Shown here piece after piece: positions 40,071 through 47,607 of a stretch of 51,482 nt of DNA. Below the pieces are notes generated by a model that was not told the origin of the DNA, searched no databases, and saw nothing but the letters and a program-made list of their open reading frames with translations. The stretch is from the NCBI RefSeq assembly GCF_013870535.1, contig NZ_JACBXC010000001.1, forward strand, positions 1 through 51,482, written 5' to 3'. This stretch comes from Streptomyces phytophilus (GTDB lineage: Bacteria > Actinomycetota > Actinomycetes > Streptomycetales > Streptomycetaceae). Numbering within the stretch: the first letter of the stretch is position 1; each line of letters begins with the position of its first letter. A program made the translations under genes and the position numbers.

Positions 40071-40343
40071 ATGACGGAGGAGGAGAAGGAGCGCGAGGAA
40101 GCAGCGCTCAGGGAACTCGACAAGCTGACCGCGGCCTACGAGGCTGCCGTTCGTGTAGTCGACCAGCGGCGCGAGGCCCTCCACTCCGCGATCATCAAGC
40201 ACCTGCGCGAGCGCAACGCCCGCCCCGGCCAGGTCGCCGATCACAGCCCCTACGACCGCAATCACGTGGGCCGGATCGCCAAGGCGGCTGGTGTGCCGCC
40301 GCGCCGTGAACCCACGGTGCGCAGCATCAAGAGCGACGGGTAG
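40071..40343 (+). CDS. Small HTH-type regulator
   Basis: 90 residues from ATG 40071; the in-frame ATGs upstream (39954 onward) lie in the regulatory gap. A coiled-coil-like N-terminus (EEEKEREEAALRELDKLTAA) is followed by VVDQRREALHSAIIKHLRER and an HTH-like PGQVADHSPYDRNHVGRIAK recognition region. Divergent from the tra operon, so a Kor-like repressor role is plausible. This is inferred from position only. Confidence 0.55.
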   Translation: MTEEEKEREEAALRELDKLTAAYEAAVRVVDQRREALHSAIIKHLRERNARPGQVADHSPYDRNHVGRIAKAAGVPPRREPTVRSIKSDG

Positions 40344-40369
40344 CGCGGCAGGCCGGCCAGGGGTCACCA

Positions 40370-40488
40370 TGCCTTCGAGTCAACGCGTCATGGCGTTGCC
40401 TCGCGATGAGGCTTCAGTGCAGAAGCAGCGCAGCACCAAGGCATCGTTAGTGCACATCGCTGCTGACCGACCCTCGGAGCGCCGATAG
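40370..40488 (+). CDS. Possible 39-residue protein coupled to the HTH-Nudix gene
   Basis: ATG 40370 with AGGGG 6 bases upstream. The frame ends in TAG whose G is the first base of the next GTG (40488). Sequence MPSSQRVMALPRDEASVQKQ and onward is basic and unremarkable. It may be a leader cistron. Otherwise 40344-40487 holds no gene. Confidence 0.35.
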
Positions 40489-41123
40489 TGGACGTCGTAG
40501 ACGCATGGACGGGGCAGGCTGCCTGCGCACTTCAGGCAGCACTCCGCGAGAGCAACGAGGGCTTTGCTGACCGATTGGGGGTCGCAGTGCGCACGGTTGC
40601 TTCGTGGCACGCCAACCCGGACATCGTCCCGCGCCCCGAGATCCAGCAGGCCCTCGACACCACCTACGAGAAGGCGAGCCCGTCCGTGCGGAGACGCTTC
40701 GACCGTCTAACCCGGCCGCCGGCCGCGGTCACGGCCCAAGCGCTCCGCGTGGCCATCGCCGTCGTGGTCCGCGGAAGCGACGTGCTCCTCGTCTGCCGGC
40801 GCGGCGACGCCTCGATCTCGTGGCAGTTCCCCGCGGGCGTCGTGAAGCCCGGCGCCGCCCCGGAGGCCGTGACCGTGCAGGAGGCTCACGCGGAGACCGG
40901 CGTGCACTGCGCGGTGCGCCAGCACCTCGGCGGCCGGCTCCATCCCGTCACCGGCGTCATGGCCGAGTACTACCTCTGCGATCACCTCACCGGCGAGGCG
41001 AGCAACCTCGACGTGGTCGAGAACGCCGCCGTCCAGTGGGTGCCGATACGTGAGGTGCCGCGCTTCATCCCGCCCGACCGGATCTATCCGCCCGTCCTGC
41101 ACGCCCTGGAGGAAACCGCATGA
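40488..41123 (+). CDS. HTH-Nudix fusion, Pif-like (pSAM2 immunity factor type)
   Basis: 211 residues from GTG 40488. Residues ~1-75 form an HTH (GQAACALQAALRESNEGFAD, then RLGVAVRTVASWHANPDIVP). Residues ~83-205 form a Nudix domain: AIAVVVRGSDVLLVCRRGDA, WQFPAGVVKPGAAPEAVTVQ, and an EAHAETGV Nudix-box core. The canonical first E and RE of GX5EX7REUXEEXGU are partly replaced. HTH plus Nudix is the layout of Pif, which blocks redundant transfer between pSAM2-bearing Streptomyces. ATGA overlap with a second Nudix gene. Confidence 0.72.
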   Translation: MDVVDAWTGQAACALQAALRESNEGFADRLGVAVRTVASWHANPDIVPRPEIQQALDTTYEKASPSVRRRFDRLTRPPAAVTAQALRVAIAVVVRGSDVLLVCRRGDASISWQFPAGVVKPGAAPEAVTVQEAHAETGVHCAVRQHLGGRLHPVTGVMAEYYLCDHLTGEASNLDVVENAAVQWVPIREVPRFIPPDRIYPPVLHALEETA

Positions 41124-41530
41124 CCGACCAGACCACCGACCAGCCCGGCATTTCCGCTGCGATCGTCGTTCAGGATGGCCGGGTGCTGATGGTGCGTCGC
41201 CGCGTCCGGGAGGGCGAGCTGATGTGGCAGTTCCCGGCCGGCGCGATCGAGTCGGGCGAGTCCGCGGAGGCGGCGGCCGTCCGGGAGACGCAGGAGGAGA
41301 CCGGGCTGACGGTCGAGGCGGTGAAGCTCCTCGGCGAGCGGGTGCACCCGAAGACGGGCCGGCTCATGTCGTACACGGCGTGCGACCCGACCTCGGGCAC
41401 CGCGCGCGTCGCCGACGCCGACGAGCTGGACGCCGTTGCGTGGGTGACTCTCGGCGAGATCCCCGAGTACGTGCCCTACGGACTCTTCGAGCCGGTGCAG
41501 GCGTACCTGGACGAGGTGATGCCCTCCTGA
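41120..41530 (+). CDS. Nudix hydrolase
   Basis: 136 residues from ATG 41120, in ATGA overlap. Complete Nudix box: GAIESGESAEAAAVRETQEE, then TGL. It follows ISAAIVVQDGRVLMVRRRVR and FPAG. Intact catalytic glutamates make it a likely nucleoside-diphosphate-derivative hydrolase; the substrate is unknown. The pairing with an HTH-Nudix suggests that one regulates or diversifies the other. Confidence 0.8.
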   Translation: MTDQTTDQPGISAAIVVQDGRVLMVRRRVREGELMWQFPAGAIESGESAEAAAVRETQEETGLTVEAVKLLGERVHPKTGRLMSYTACDPTSGTARVADADELDAVAWVTLGEIPEYVPYGLFEPVQAYLDEVMPS

Positions 41531-42018
41531 ACGACATAGCGCCCGGGCCACCGAGACCCCCGGGAGCGTGCGGTGATCTCGCCGCTGCCGGAAAGATCCG
41601 TGATCGTTTTGTCGCTGGCGGCAAAGTCTGCCGTGCGGGCAGAAGGGAGCTCGGGAAGCGTCTAGAGTCCCGATCAGCGCCCGACACAAGGAGCACCCGA
41701 TGGCTACACGACAGGCTGGCAGGACAGGCACCGCGTCGGTTTCCGGCCATCCTCCGCACTGCCCGTGACCCGTGGTAACTGTGAGGTCTCCGGAGTGGGG
41801 AGGAGAACTTCGCGCCCTTTCACGCCTGTTGACGACCTTTCACGACCCTCACCCCGGCGGCTTCCGGTCGGTGAACCGAAAGCCACGATCGAGTGACGTC
41901 TAAAGTCTCGAACAGCACAGCGGCCAGGCACTCGTAGAGCACCCGGCCACTGAGCGATCAATGCGGGTTCGCGGCCCGCTGATCAAGAAACCCCTACTCG
42001 CGCAAGAGAGGAAGTTCC
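41531..42018 (+). promoter_or_regulatory. 488-bp intergenic region with a 22-nt promoter-like repeat
   Basis: A 22-nt sequence at 41659-41680 recurs at 41897-41918 (18 of 22 identical). Each copy contains a TANNNT -10-like core (TAGAGT at 41663, TAAAGT at 41901). The first is followed by AAGGAG and an ATG opening a 22-residue frame (41701-41769, MATRQAGRTGTASVSGHPPH...), which might be a leader peptide. The second leads to the gene at 42019. No other gene seen. Confidence 0.45.
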
Positions 42019-42228
42019 ATGACCGACAGCTTAGTGCAACAGGTTGTGCATACAACTCGGTTGCACTATCCCCCCGCGGACCTGGCCGCGATCGTCGCGC
42101 AGCCCCCGCCGCCCCTGTCCCTCGCCGACCGCCTGGCGGACTTGGCGGCGATCCGCACGCTGTTCCCGGCCCTGTCGCCGCTGTGTGACGAGCTGGAGGC
42201 GCTGCTGCGCCGGGAGGTGGTCGCGTGA
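42019..42228 (+). CDS. Small helical hypothetical protein
   Basis: 69 residues from ATG 42019, with GAGAGGAAG upstream. Helical (LHYPPADLAAIVAQPPPPLS, LADRLADLAAIRTLFPALSP). GTGA overlap to the next gene supports translation. Unknown function. Confidence 0.55.
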   Translation: MTDSLVQQVVHTTRLHYPPADLAAIVAQPPPPLSLADRLADLAAIRTLFPALSPLCDELEALLRREVVA

Positions 42229-42470
42229 GCGGCCCCGAGGTTCTGTCGCGCCTGTTCGCGGCCGCCCCGCTGGAGTCGCTGCTGATGGCGACGGGCGCCG
42301 AGCTGGTGGAGTGCCCGATCGAGGATGACGAGTTCCTCGGCGGTGTCGTGGAGCGGAAGGACGGCCGCGTATTCCTGGCGATGCCGCCGGGCCGGCCGGC
42401 GGTGGAGCGGGAGACCATGGCCCGGGATCTGCTGGCGCGGATCGTCGGCGTGGAGCGCCGGGCGGCCTGA
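42225..42470 (+). CDS. Small hypothetical protein
   Basis: 81 residues from GTG 42225. Segments AELVECPIEDDEFLGGVVER and VFLAMPPGRPAVERETMARD resemble the strand-helix part of ImmA/IrrE-type proteins, but no HEXXH is present. The next element is the IS30 left end 40 bases downstream. Confidence 0.5.
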   Translation: MSGPEVLSRLFAAAPLESLLMATGAELVECPIEDDEFLGGVVERKDGRVFLAMPPGRPAVERETMARDLLARIVGVERRAA

Positions 42471-42510
42471 GCACGACAGAGCGACGCCCCCGACCCGGCT
42501 GGCGGATTCT

Positions 42511-43961
42511 TGGGGTCCTCGCAACACCTGATGGCTTATGCGGCCGTCAGTAGATCACGCAGGCGCTCGGCTGGGGTTCTCCAGCCGAGCGTTTTGCGTG
42601 GTCGGCCGTTGAGTTGCTGGGCGACGTGTTCGAGGTCTGCGGGACTGTGCGCGGACAGGTCGGTGCCTTTGGGGAAGTACTGCCGCAGCAGGCCGTTGGT
42701 GTTCTCGTTCGATCCGCGCTGCCAGGGTGAGTGCGGGTCGCAGAAGTAGACGGGGACTCCCGTGGCCACGGTGAACTGTTTGTGCGCGGCCATTTCGCAG
42801 CCCTGGTCCCAGGTCAGCGAGCCGCGCAGGTGCCCGGGCAGGGCCTGGATCAGGGGCACTAGGACGTCGCGGACCTCCTCGGCGGTGTGCCCGCCGGGCA
42901 GATGCCCGAGCATGACGTAGCGGGTGGAGCGCTCGACCAGGGTGACGATCGCGCTGTCGCTGCGGGGGCCGACGATCAAGTCGCCTTCCCAGTGGCCAGG
43001 CACCGCCCGGTCCTCGGCCTCGGCCGGGCGTTCGGAGATCATCACCATCTCGTCGACGAAACGGGACGTTCGCTGCTCCGCACTGCGGTGCGGCTTGCGG
43101 CGGGTGCGGCCGGTGCGCAGCGCCAGGGCGACCTCGCGACGCAGTCCGCCACGGGCCTGGACGTAGACCGCCTGGTAGATCGTCTCCGGACTCACGCGCA
43201 TGCTCTCATCGTCGGGGAACTCGATGAGCAGAGCGTGGCAGATCTGCTCGGGCGACCAGCGTTCCTGGAGCCTGGCCGCAACGAAGTCGCGCAACGCTCC
43301 TTCCCGGGCCAGCTTGGAGTCCTTGGGACGCGACCGGCTCTTCGCCCATGCCCGCTGGGCTTGGTGCGGCCGGTAGACGCCGTCGACCGCACGGGCGTCA
43401 ATCTCACGCTTGACGGTGGAAGCCGGCCGGCCGAGTGCCCGTCCGATCGCGCGCAGCGAGCGGCCCTCACGGCGCATGTCGGCGATCAGCTCCCGCTCGG
43501 CCACGGTGAGGAAACGGGGGTGCAGCCCGGCCTCGACCGCGGCAACGGACGGCTCCGACGCGCCGGCAACGATAGTGATCACACCGGTCGTATAGTCGAT
43601 CAGACGGCCGTCTGCATGCAGGCGCGAGTGGCCGATCTGCCGGATCCCTTGGTCCCAGTCCCGAGCGGTGCGCTCGTGGACGCCGACCTGCGCGGCGGCA
43701 CCGCGGCGATGGACTCCGGCCGCACGCAGCCGCTCGTACTCCGCCCGACCGGGATGCCCGGATGTGCCGGGCTTGCCGCGACCTCGGACACCAGCCTTCC
43801 GGGCCCATCCGAATGCCGTATTGCGGTTCACTCCCACTGCGCGAGCGGCAACAGTGATGCCACCGTCCTCCCGATCCAGCGCCTCGAAGAACCTCGCCTT
43901 CAGCACCTCAAAACCCACGATCCCCGCAACTCCCTAAACTCCAGGGTGTTGCGGGGATCAG
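42511..43961 (-). mobile_element. IS30-family insertion sequence
   Basis: Transposase flanked by imperfect inverted repeats with core TCCTCGCAACACC (42516-42528) and GGTGTTGCGGGGA (43945-43957). Exact outer ends and target duplication were not resolved. A 12-bp inverted repeat (43919-43930/43948-43959) lies between the right end and the transposase start. The IS sits between the Nudix-side genes and the 43997 cassette without visibly breaking a gene. Confidence 0.8.
42536..43918 (-). CDS. IS30-family transposase
   Basis: 460 residues from GTG 43918. N-terminal HTH domains (GITVAARAVGVNRNTAFGWA; SLRAIGRALGRPASTVKREI). DDE core: PGHWEGDLIVGPRSDSAIVT (first Asp), SLTWDQGCEMAAHKQF (second Asp), YFCDPHSPWQRGSNENTNGL (Glu), followed by LRQYFPKGTDL and LNGRPRKTLGWRTPAERL, all diagnostic of IS30. 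The frame is complete, so the IS may be active. Confidence 0.95.
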   Translation of the reverse strand: MGFEVLKARFFEALDREDGGITVAARAVGVNRNTAFGWARKAGVRGRGKPGTSGHPGRAEYERLRAAGVHRRGAAAQVGVHERTARDWDQGIRQIGHSRLHADGRLIDYTTGVITIVAGASEPSVAAVEAGLHPRFLTVAERELIADMRREGRSLRAIGRALGRPASTVKREIDARAVDGVYRPHQAQRAWAKSRSRPKDSKLAREGALRDFVAARLQERWSPEQICHALLIEFPDDESMRVSPETIYQAVYVQARGGLRREVALALRTGRTRRKPHRSAEQRTSRFVDEMVMISERPAEAEDRAVPGHWEGDLIVGPRSDSAIVTLVERSTRYVMLGHLPGGHTAEEVRDVLVPLIQALPGHLRGSLTWDQGCEMAAHKQFTVATGVPVYFCDPHSPWQRGSNENTNGLLRQYFPKGTDLSAHSPADLEHVAQQLNGRPRKTLGWRTPAERLRDLLTAA

Positions 43962-43996
43962 TAGAACCCGCCTCTGGGTCGGGGGCGTCGCTGTGC

Positions 43997-44737
43997 TCAG
44001 GGCCAGAAGAGCTTGACGTCCTCCGGCGACCGCCGCGGGTGCGGTGTCTTGGGCTCTTCGACCTGGTAGCCGAGTAAGCGCAGGGCCTCCGCGGCGGCTT
44101 CGGGTGCGTCCCGCACGGCGGACTTGACCTGCACAAGTCGCCATTCGCGTAGCCGCTCCTCAAGGATCGTCCGCCACCCTGGCTGCGTGTCGATGTCGAA
44201 CTCGCGCTTCAGGAAGAGGAGCACGTCTTCGAGAGCCGGCCGCATGCGGTGGCCACCGACGGGGAGGTGCATCTCCGCGAGCTTGGGGAGCTTCCTCCTG
44301 TTGAGCCCTCGCTTCGGCCGGCCCGATTCGGAGAGCCGCAGCAGGTAGGCCATCTCGTCTCGGTGGGCGTGGATCTGGATGTGGGCGCCTGGTGGCTCCT
44401 GCCAGCCGCGTTCGTACTCGAAGCGCATCAGCGGGTCGGGGACGTCTTCGAAGAACAGGTGGATCTGCGTCTTGTCGACGGCGAGGAACGTGCCGGCTCC
44501 GTCGAAGCAGCAGTAGTTGATGACCGCAAGCCTGAGGGTGGGCTCGCCGTTGATGCTGACGGGGATGCGGCAGATGATCTCATCATCCCGTATGGGGGCA
44601 ACGCGCACCTTATCGCCGGTGTTGACGGCGTGAAAAGGCGGGGAGCCCTCTCCAAGGACTCCCCGCGTCAACGTGGTCAGCTTGTCGGCAAACTCTCTTG
44701 CCAGCGCGTCGAGTGATGACGCCTCGTCAGCAGTCAC
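43997..44737 (-). CDS. Unknown protein of a two-gene cassette
   Basis: 246 residues from ATG 44737, overlapping the small upstream gene by 11 bases. N-terminal helix (LDALAREFADKLTTLTRGVL), a beta-rich middle (EIICRIPVSINGEPTLRLAV, FLAVDKTQIHLFFEDVPDPL), then GAHIQIHAHRDEMAYLLRLS and HLPVGGHRMRPALEDVLLFL. The HxH...HR cluster could be catalytic or metal-binding. I do not recognise the family. The small-plus-large overlapping layout resembles toxin-antitoxin or defence pairs, without direct proof. Confidence 0.6.
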   Translation of the reverse strand: MTADEASSLDALAREFADKLTTLTRGVLGEGSPPFHAVNTGDKVRVAPIRDDEIICRIPVSINGEPTLRLAVINYCCFDGAGTFLAVDKTQIHLFFEDVPDPLMRFEYERGWQEPPGAHIQIHAHRDEMAYLLRLSESGRPKRGLNRRKLPKLAEMHLPVGGHRMRPALEDVLLFLKREFDIDTQPGWRTILEERLREWRLVQVKSAVRDAPEAAAEALRLLGYQVEEPKTPHPRRSPEDVKLFWP

Positions 44738-44927
44738 CTTTGAGAAGGTAGTCGATGCCCTGGATGGTGTACCACACGTCCAGCTCTTCCGTGCTGAGGC
44801 TGTATGTCTCGGCGCGGTCGCGAAGCTCTTCGTAGCTCATGTGGACGCTGCCGAGCATCTGCTTGCGCTGCTTGAGTAGTTGCTCGCGCGTCCTGTGGAT
44901 CACCGTGGGTCGAGTCGCTGTCCCCAT
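44727..44927 (-). CDS. Small partner protein of the 43997 cassette
   Basis: 66 residues from ATG 44927, with GGGGAG upstream; the frame to 44978 is longer but lacks a site. Helical (TREQLLKQRKQMLGSVHMSY, EELRDRAETYSLSTEELDVW, YTIQGIDYLL). Acidic-helical character and tight overlap with the larger gene are antitoxin-like, but this is inference. Confidence 0.6.
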   Translation of the reverse strand: MGTATRPTVIHRTREQLLKQRKQMLGSVHMSYEELRDRAETYSLSTEELDVWYTIQGIDYLLKGDC

Positions 44928-45054
44928 ACTGCGCTCCCCTTCGTCGATGCGATCCAGTAGAGCAGGTCGCACTGACAAGTCTCCTGCAACGCAACGATGT
45001 TGTCACCCGAGCGGGCTACGTAAACGGGGGCGCGAAGCTGTCGTCGTCGGTCAC
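44900..45054 (-). pseudogene. Possible frameshifted remnant gene
   Basis: A GTG at 45054 overlaps the stop of the zinc-ribbon gene (GTGA) but its frame (VTDDDSFAPPFT) ends after 12 codons. A neighbouring frame continues with protein-like sequence (YVARSGDNIVALQETCQCDL, LYWIAST) to a stop at 44900. A single indel near 45016 would join them into a 50-residue protein. Chance overlap cannot be excluded. Confidence 0.3.
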
Positions 45055-45671
45055 GCTGCGGCGCTCCGTTCGGCGAGGTCGATGAGTTCCTGCCAGGAGT
45101 ACGAGGTCTGGCAGCCTGGGCAGCGGAGGGTGTCGAGGCCCATGGTGACGTGGAGGGTCTTGCCGCAGGGGCAGGGGACGCGGGCGGAGGCTTCGCGGCG
45201 CCCTTCGGTGATGGTCTTGGCGCGGCCGTACCAGCGCTTGATCTCGTCGTGGTAGGGCTGGACGCCGGTGAAGCTGGAGTAGATCCAGGGGGCGTTGTTG
45301 GCGAGGAACGTGACGGCGCCGGCGAGGGTCTGGTCGTAGTCGCCGCGGAAAGTGGCCCGGCTGTAGCGGATCTCTTCGCGGATGGCCGTCTCCCACTGGG
45401 TGAGGACGGTGACGAGCCCGCCGGGGCCGCGCATGACGAGCACTTCGCCGCCGGGGAGGGGTGCGCCCTTGCTGCCCGAGATCCGGCCGCCGCCGGATCG
45501 CACGCCGGGCTGCAGGTGGTCTTCCAGCGCGGCGTGGAGGCTGGGGAGTGCCCGCAGCATCTCGGTGCCGTGTTCCTCGCAGAGTCGGCAGGCGAGTCGG
45601 CGGATGGGCTGGAGTTCGTCGTCCCACAGTGCGCGTCCGCAGGCGGTGCAGCGGGGCGTGTCCGTGTCCAT
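45051..45671 (-). CDS. Zinc-ribbon protein of unknown function
   Basis: 206 residues from ATG 45671. N-terminal CTACGR and CRLCEEHG pairs, helical middle (EIRYSRATFRGDYDQTLAGA, FLANNAPWIYSSFTGVQPYH) and a C-terminal zinc ribbon CPCGKTLHVTMGLDTLRCPG plus CQTSYSW. Such two-ribbon proteins are common in Streptomyces prophages and AICEs; they may bind nucleic acid. No catalytic residues seen. Confidence 0.65.
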   Translation of the reverse strand: MDTDTPRCTACGRALWDDELQPIRRLACRLCEEHGTEMLRALPSLHAALEDHLQPGVRSGGGRISGSKGAPLPGGEVLVMRGPGGLVTVLTQWETAIREEIRYSRATFRGDYDQTLAGAVTFLANNAPWIYSSFTGVQPYHDEIKRWYGRAKTITEGRREASARVPCPCGKTLHVTMGLDTLRCPGCQTSYSWQELIDLAERSAAA

Positions 45672-45722
45672 GGTCGTGCCTTTCGTGCGGGTGTGCGGGC
45701 GGGCGGGCGGGCCGTAGGGGCT

Positions 45723-45908
45723 CTACCAGGCAGGCCAGTCGGTGGGGCGGGAGGGGTACCGCGGGGCGAGCGGGAAGTCATCAGGTTCGGCGAGCTGAGC
45801 GGGCGGTTCGTCGTCGGGCGCCGCCCCGCTGCGCATGGCGTCGGGTCCGACGCTGCTGTCGCGGATGGCGGCGTCGATCTGGTTGAGGATGTCGTCGGTA
45901 CTGGTCAC
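45723..45908 (-). CDS. Small acidic protein
   Basis: 61 residues from GTG 45908, overlapping the PP2C stop (GTGA). DDILNQIDAAIRDSSVGPDA followed by an acidic, proline-rich tail. Widespread short Streptomyces ORF type with unknown function. Co-translation with the phosphatase is likely. Confidence 0.55.
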   Translation of the reverse strand: MTSTDDILNQIDAAIRDSSVGPDAMRSGAAPDDEPPAQLAEPDDFPLAPRYPSRPTDWPAW

Positions 45909-46615
45909 GGTCGGTTCTCCTTCGGGGTGTGGCGACGGAGGACGATGACGGTGGCGTCGTCGCGGTATCCGCCGTCGTCCTCGGGCGCGGCTGCGGTGAG
46001 GGCGTCGGCGAGGGCCTGCGGGTCGCCCTCGTGCTCGGTGGCCAGGCGTTCCATCTCGCCGTGGGGGATCTGGTCGTGAATGCCGTCGGTGGTGAGGAGC
46101 ACGAGGCCGGTCTCCGCGGGGATGGCTCCCTCCATGACGGTGGCACTCGTCGCCTGCCATAGCCCGAGGCGGAACCAGTTGTCGTGTCGGCGGGCGATGT
46201 CCTCGGGTACGCCGCCGTTGAGTCGGAGGAACTCCCCCAGGGTCTGGTCGGTGGTGTGCTGGGCGAGCCGCTGACCGTCCCAGCCGTAGGCGCGGCAGTC
46301 GCCGATCCAGTACAGCCAGGTGCGGCCATCGGGCGCCATGCGCGCGGTGACGGCGCTGACGTGCGGTGGTGTGTCGTAGGCGTGCGCCATCTGCCCAGCC
46401 GTGATCATCGCGGCGAGGCCGCCGACGACGGCCGAGGTGTGGGTGATCACGGCGGGGGCGAGGTTCGCGTAGGCGACGGTGTCGGGGGCGTGGCCGGCCC
46501 CGTCACAGACGGCGGCGTAGACGTATCCGTCGTGGCGCTGGATGTGCGCGCCGTCGGCGCACGGCGGTTCGGTGCCAGCCCTCTGCCCGACGGCGGCCTG
46601 CACTTCGGTGTCCAT
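45905..46615 (-). CDS. PP2C-family serine/threonine phosphatase
   Basis: 236 residues from ATG 46615. PP2C motifs: YAAVCDGAGHAPDTVAYANL (metal Asp), YWIGDCRAYGWDGQRL, DQTLGEF, GLVLLTTDGIHDQIPHGEME and DDATVIVL with terminal metal aspartates. No transmembrane or kinase domain is attached. The gene lies within element accessory genes, separate from the flanking host phosphatase at the right edge. It may alter host phosphosignalling; the target is unknown. Confidence 0.82.
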   Translation of the reverse strand: MDTEVQAAVGQRAGTEPPCADGAHIQRHDGYVYAAVCDGAGHAPDTVAYANLAPAVITHTSAVVGGLAAMITAGQMAHAYDTPPHVSAVTARMAPDGRTWLYWIGDCRAYGWDGQRLAQHTTDQTLGEFLRLNGGVPEDIARRHDNWFRLGLWQATSATVMEGAIPAETGLVLLTTDGIHDQIPHGEMERLATEHEGDPQALADALTAAAPEDDGGYRDDATVIVLRRHTPKENRP

Positions 46616-46677
46616 TTGTCCTCCCGATTGGTGTGGGTCAGAGGTTGGCGCGGCCTGCCGAGGGGCGGGCGCCGCGA

Positions 46678-46705
46678 TCTGAGAAATTTCTGAGCCCGCT
46701 CTGAG
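46678..46705. repeat. Three TCTGAG direct repeats at 11-bp spacing
   Basis: TCTGAG at 46678, 46689 and 46700 with 5-bp spacers, enclosed by GCGATCT/AGATCGC (46674-46680/46704-46710). It lies in the gap upstream of the PP2C gene. One-turn spacing suggests a regulator site, not yet tied to any protein. Confidence 0.5.
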
Positions 46706-46713
46706 ATCGCTGG

Positions 46714-47607
46714 TCAGCTCTCCTCGGTGGTGTCGGTGTGGGGGCCGGTGATGGTGGCGGTGCAGGTCGGGTCGGTCATGGGCTCGGTCTCCTCCGGGGT
46801 GAGGATCTTGTCGAGTGCGTCGGCGATATAGCGGGCGCCGGTGACGCCGCGGAGGTCGTCGGCGAGGCCGCGGACGGAGGCGAGTTGCTGCTCCGCCGCT
46901 TCCCGCTTCTGCACCTCGGCGGCGAGGGCCGCGCGGAGCTGGCGTTCGGTGTCGGCGTGGAGGGCGGAGACGCGGCGCAGTTCGGCTTCGGCGGTCTCGG
47001 CGCGCTTGGCGGTGGAGGGCACGACGTCGGGATCGTCGGCGAGGGCGTAGATCAGCCAGTCACGGACGCTGCCGCGCGCTTCGTCGGCCACCGCGCGCAC
47101 CCGGGCCCGGAGCTTCCGGTACTGCGCGGTGTGCTGCTCGATGACCGGCAGCATGGCGCGCAGGGCGTTGCGGTCGGACGTCCTCCCGGCAGCCCAGATC
47201 GCACGCTCCAGCTCACCCCAGAGGGGGTGCCCGGGGCCGTGAGCGATGGGGCTGGCGCAGGACCCGTCGGGTGAGTCCTCGCACGGGCTGCCGTGCCCTG
47301 CGTGCTGCTCCGGCGACCACTCCGCCTCGGCGATCGCGTCGCGCAGCGCGGCGGGCGGGGCAGCCACCAGCTCGGGGTGCGCCTTGAGGTGGGCGCGGTA
47401 CGCCTCGACGGCGAACGCGCGGGCCCCGGCCGGCTCAGGCCACATGCCGACGCCGCTGTGCCCGTTCTCGACGTGCCAGCCGCCGGTGTCCTTGTGGTGG
47501 ACGACGCGGGAGGGGTTGCCCCACTTGGTGCCGCGGCCGACGTACACGGCGCCGGGCGGCATGCCGGGCTGCCCCCGGCGGCGGGTGCGCTGCACACGGG
47601 TGGGCAT
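46714..47607 (-). CDS. DUF4326-domain protein with coiled-coil C-terminus
   Basis: 297 residues from ATG 47607, overlapping the upstream stop. The N-terminal ~90 residues contain AVYVGRGTKWGNPSRVVHHK, the DUF4326 signature, and AFAVEAYRAHLKAHPELVAA. A Cys-rich region (SPCEDSPDGSCASPI) follows, then long coiled coil (RAETAEAELRRVSALHADTE). The domain is common in phages, often near nucleotide enzymes. Biochemical activity unknown. Confidence 0.75.
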   Translation of the reverse strand: MPTRVQRTRRRGQPGMPPGAVYVGRGTKWGNPSRVVHHKDTGGWHVENGHSGVGMWPEPAGARAFAVEAYRAHLKAHPELVAAPPAALRDAIAEAEWSPEQHAGHGSPCEDSPDGSCASPIAHGPGHPLWGELERAIWAAGRTSDRNALRAMLPVIEQHTAQYRKLRARVRAVADEARGSVRDWLIYALADDPDVVPSTAKRAETAEAELRRVSALHADTERQLRAALAAEVQKREAAEQQLASVRGLADDLRGVTGARYIADALDKILTPEETEPMTDPTCTATITGPHTDTTEES

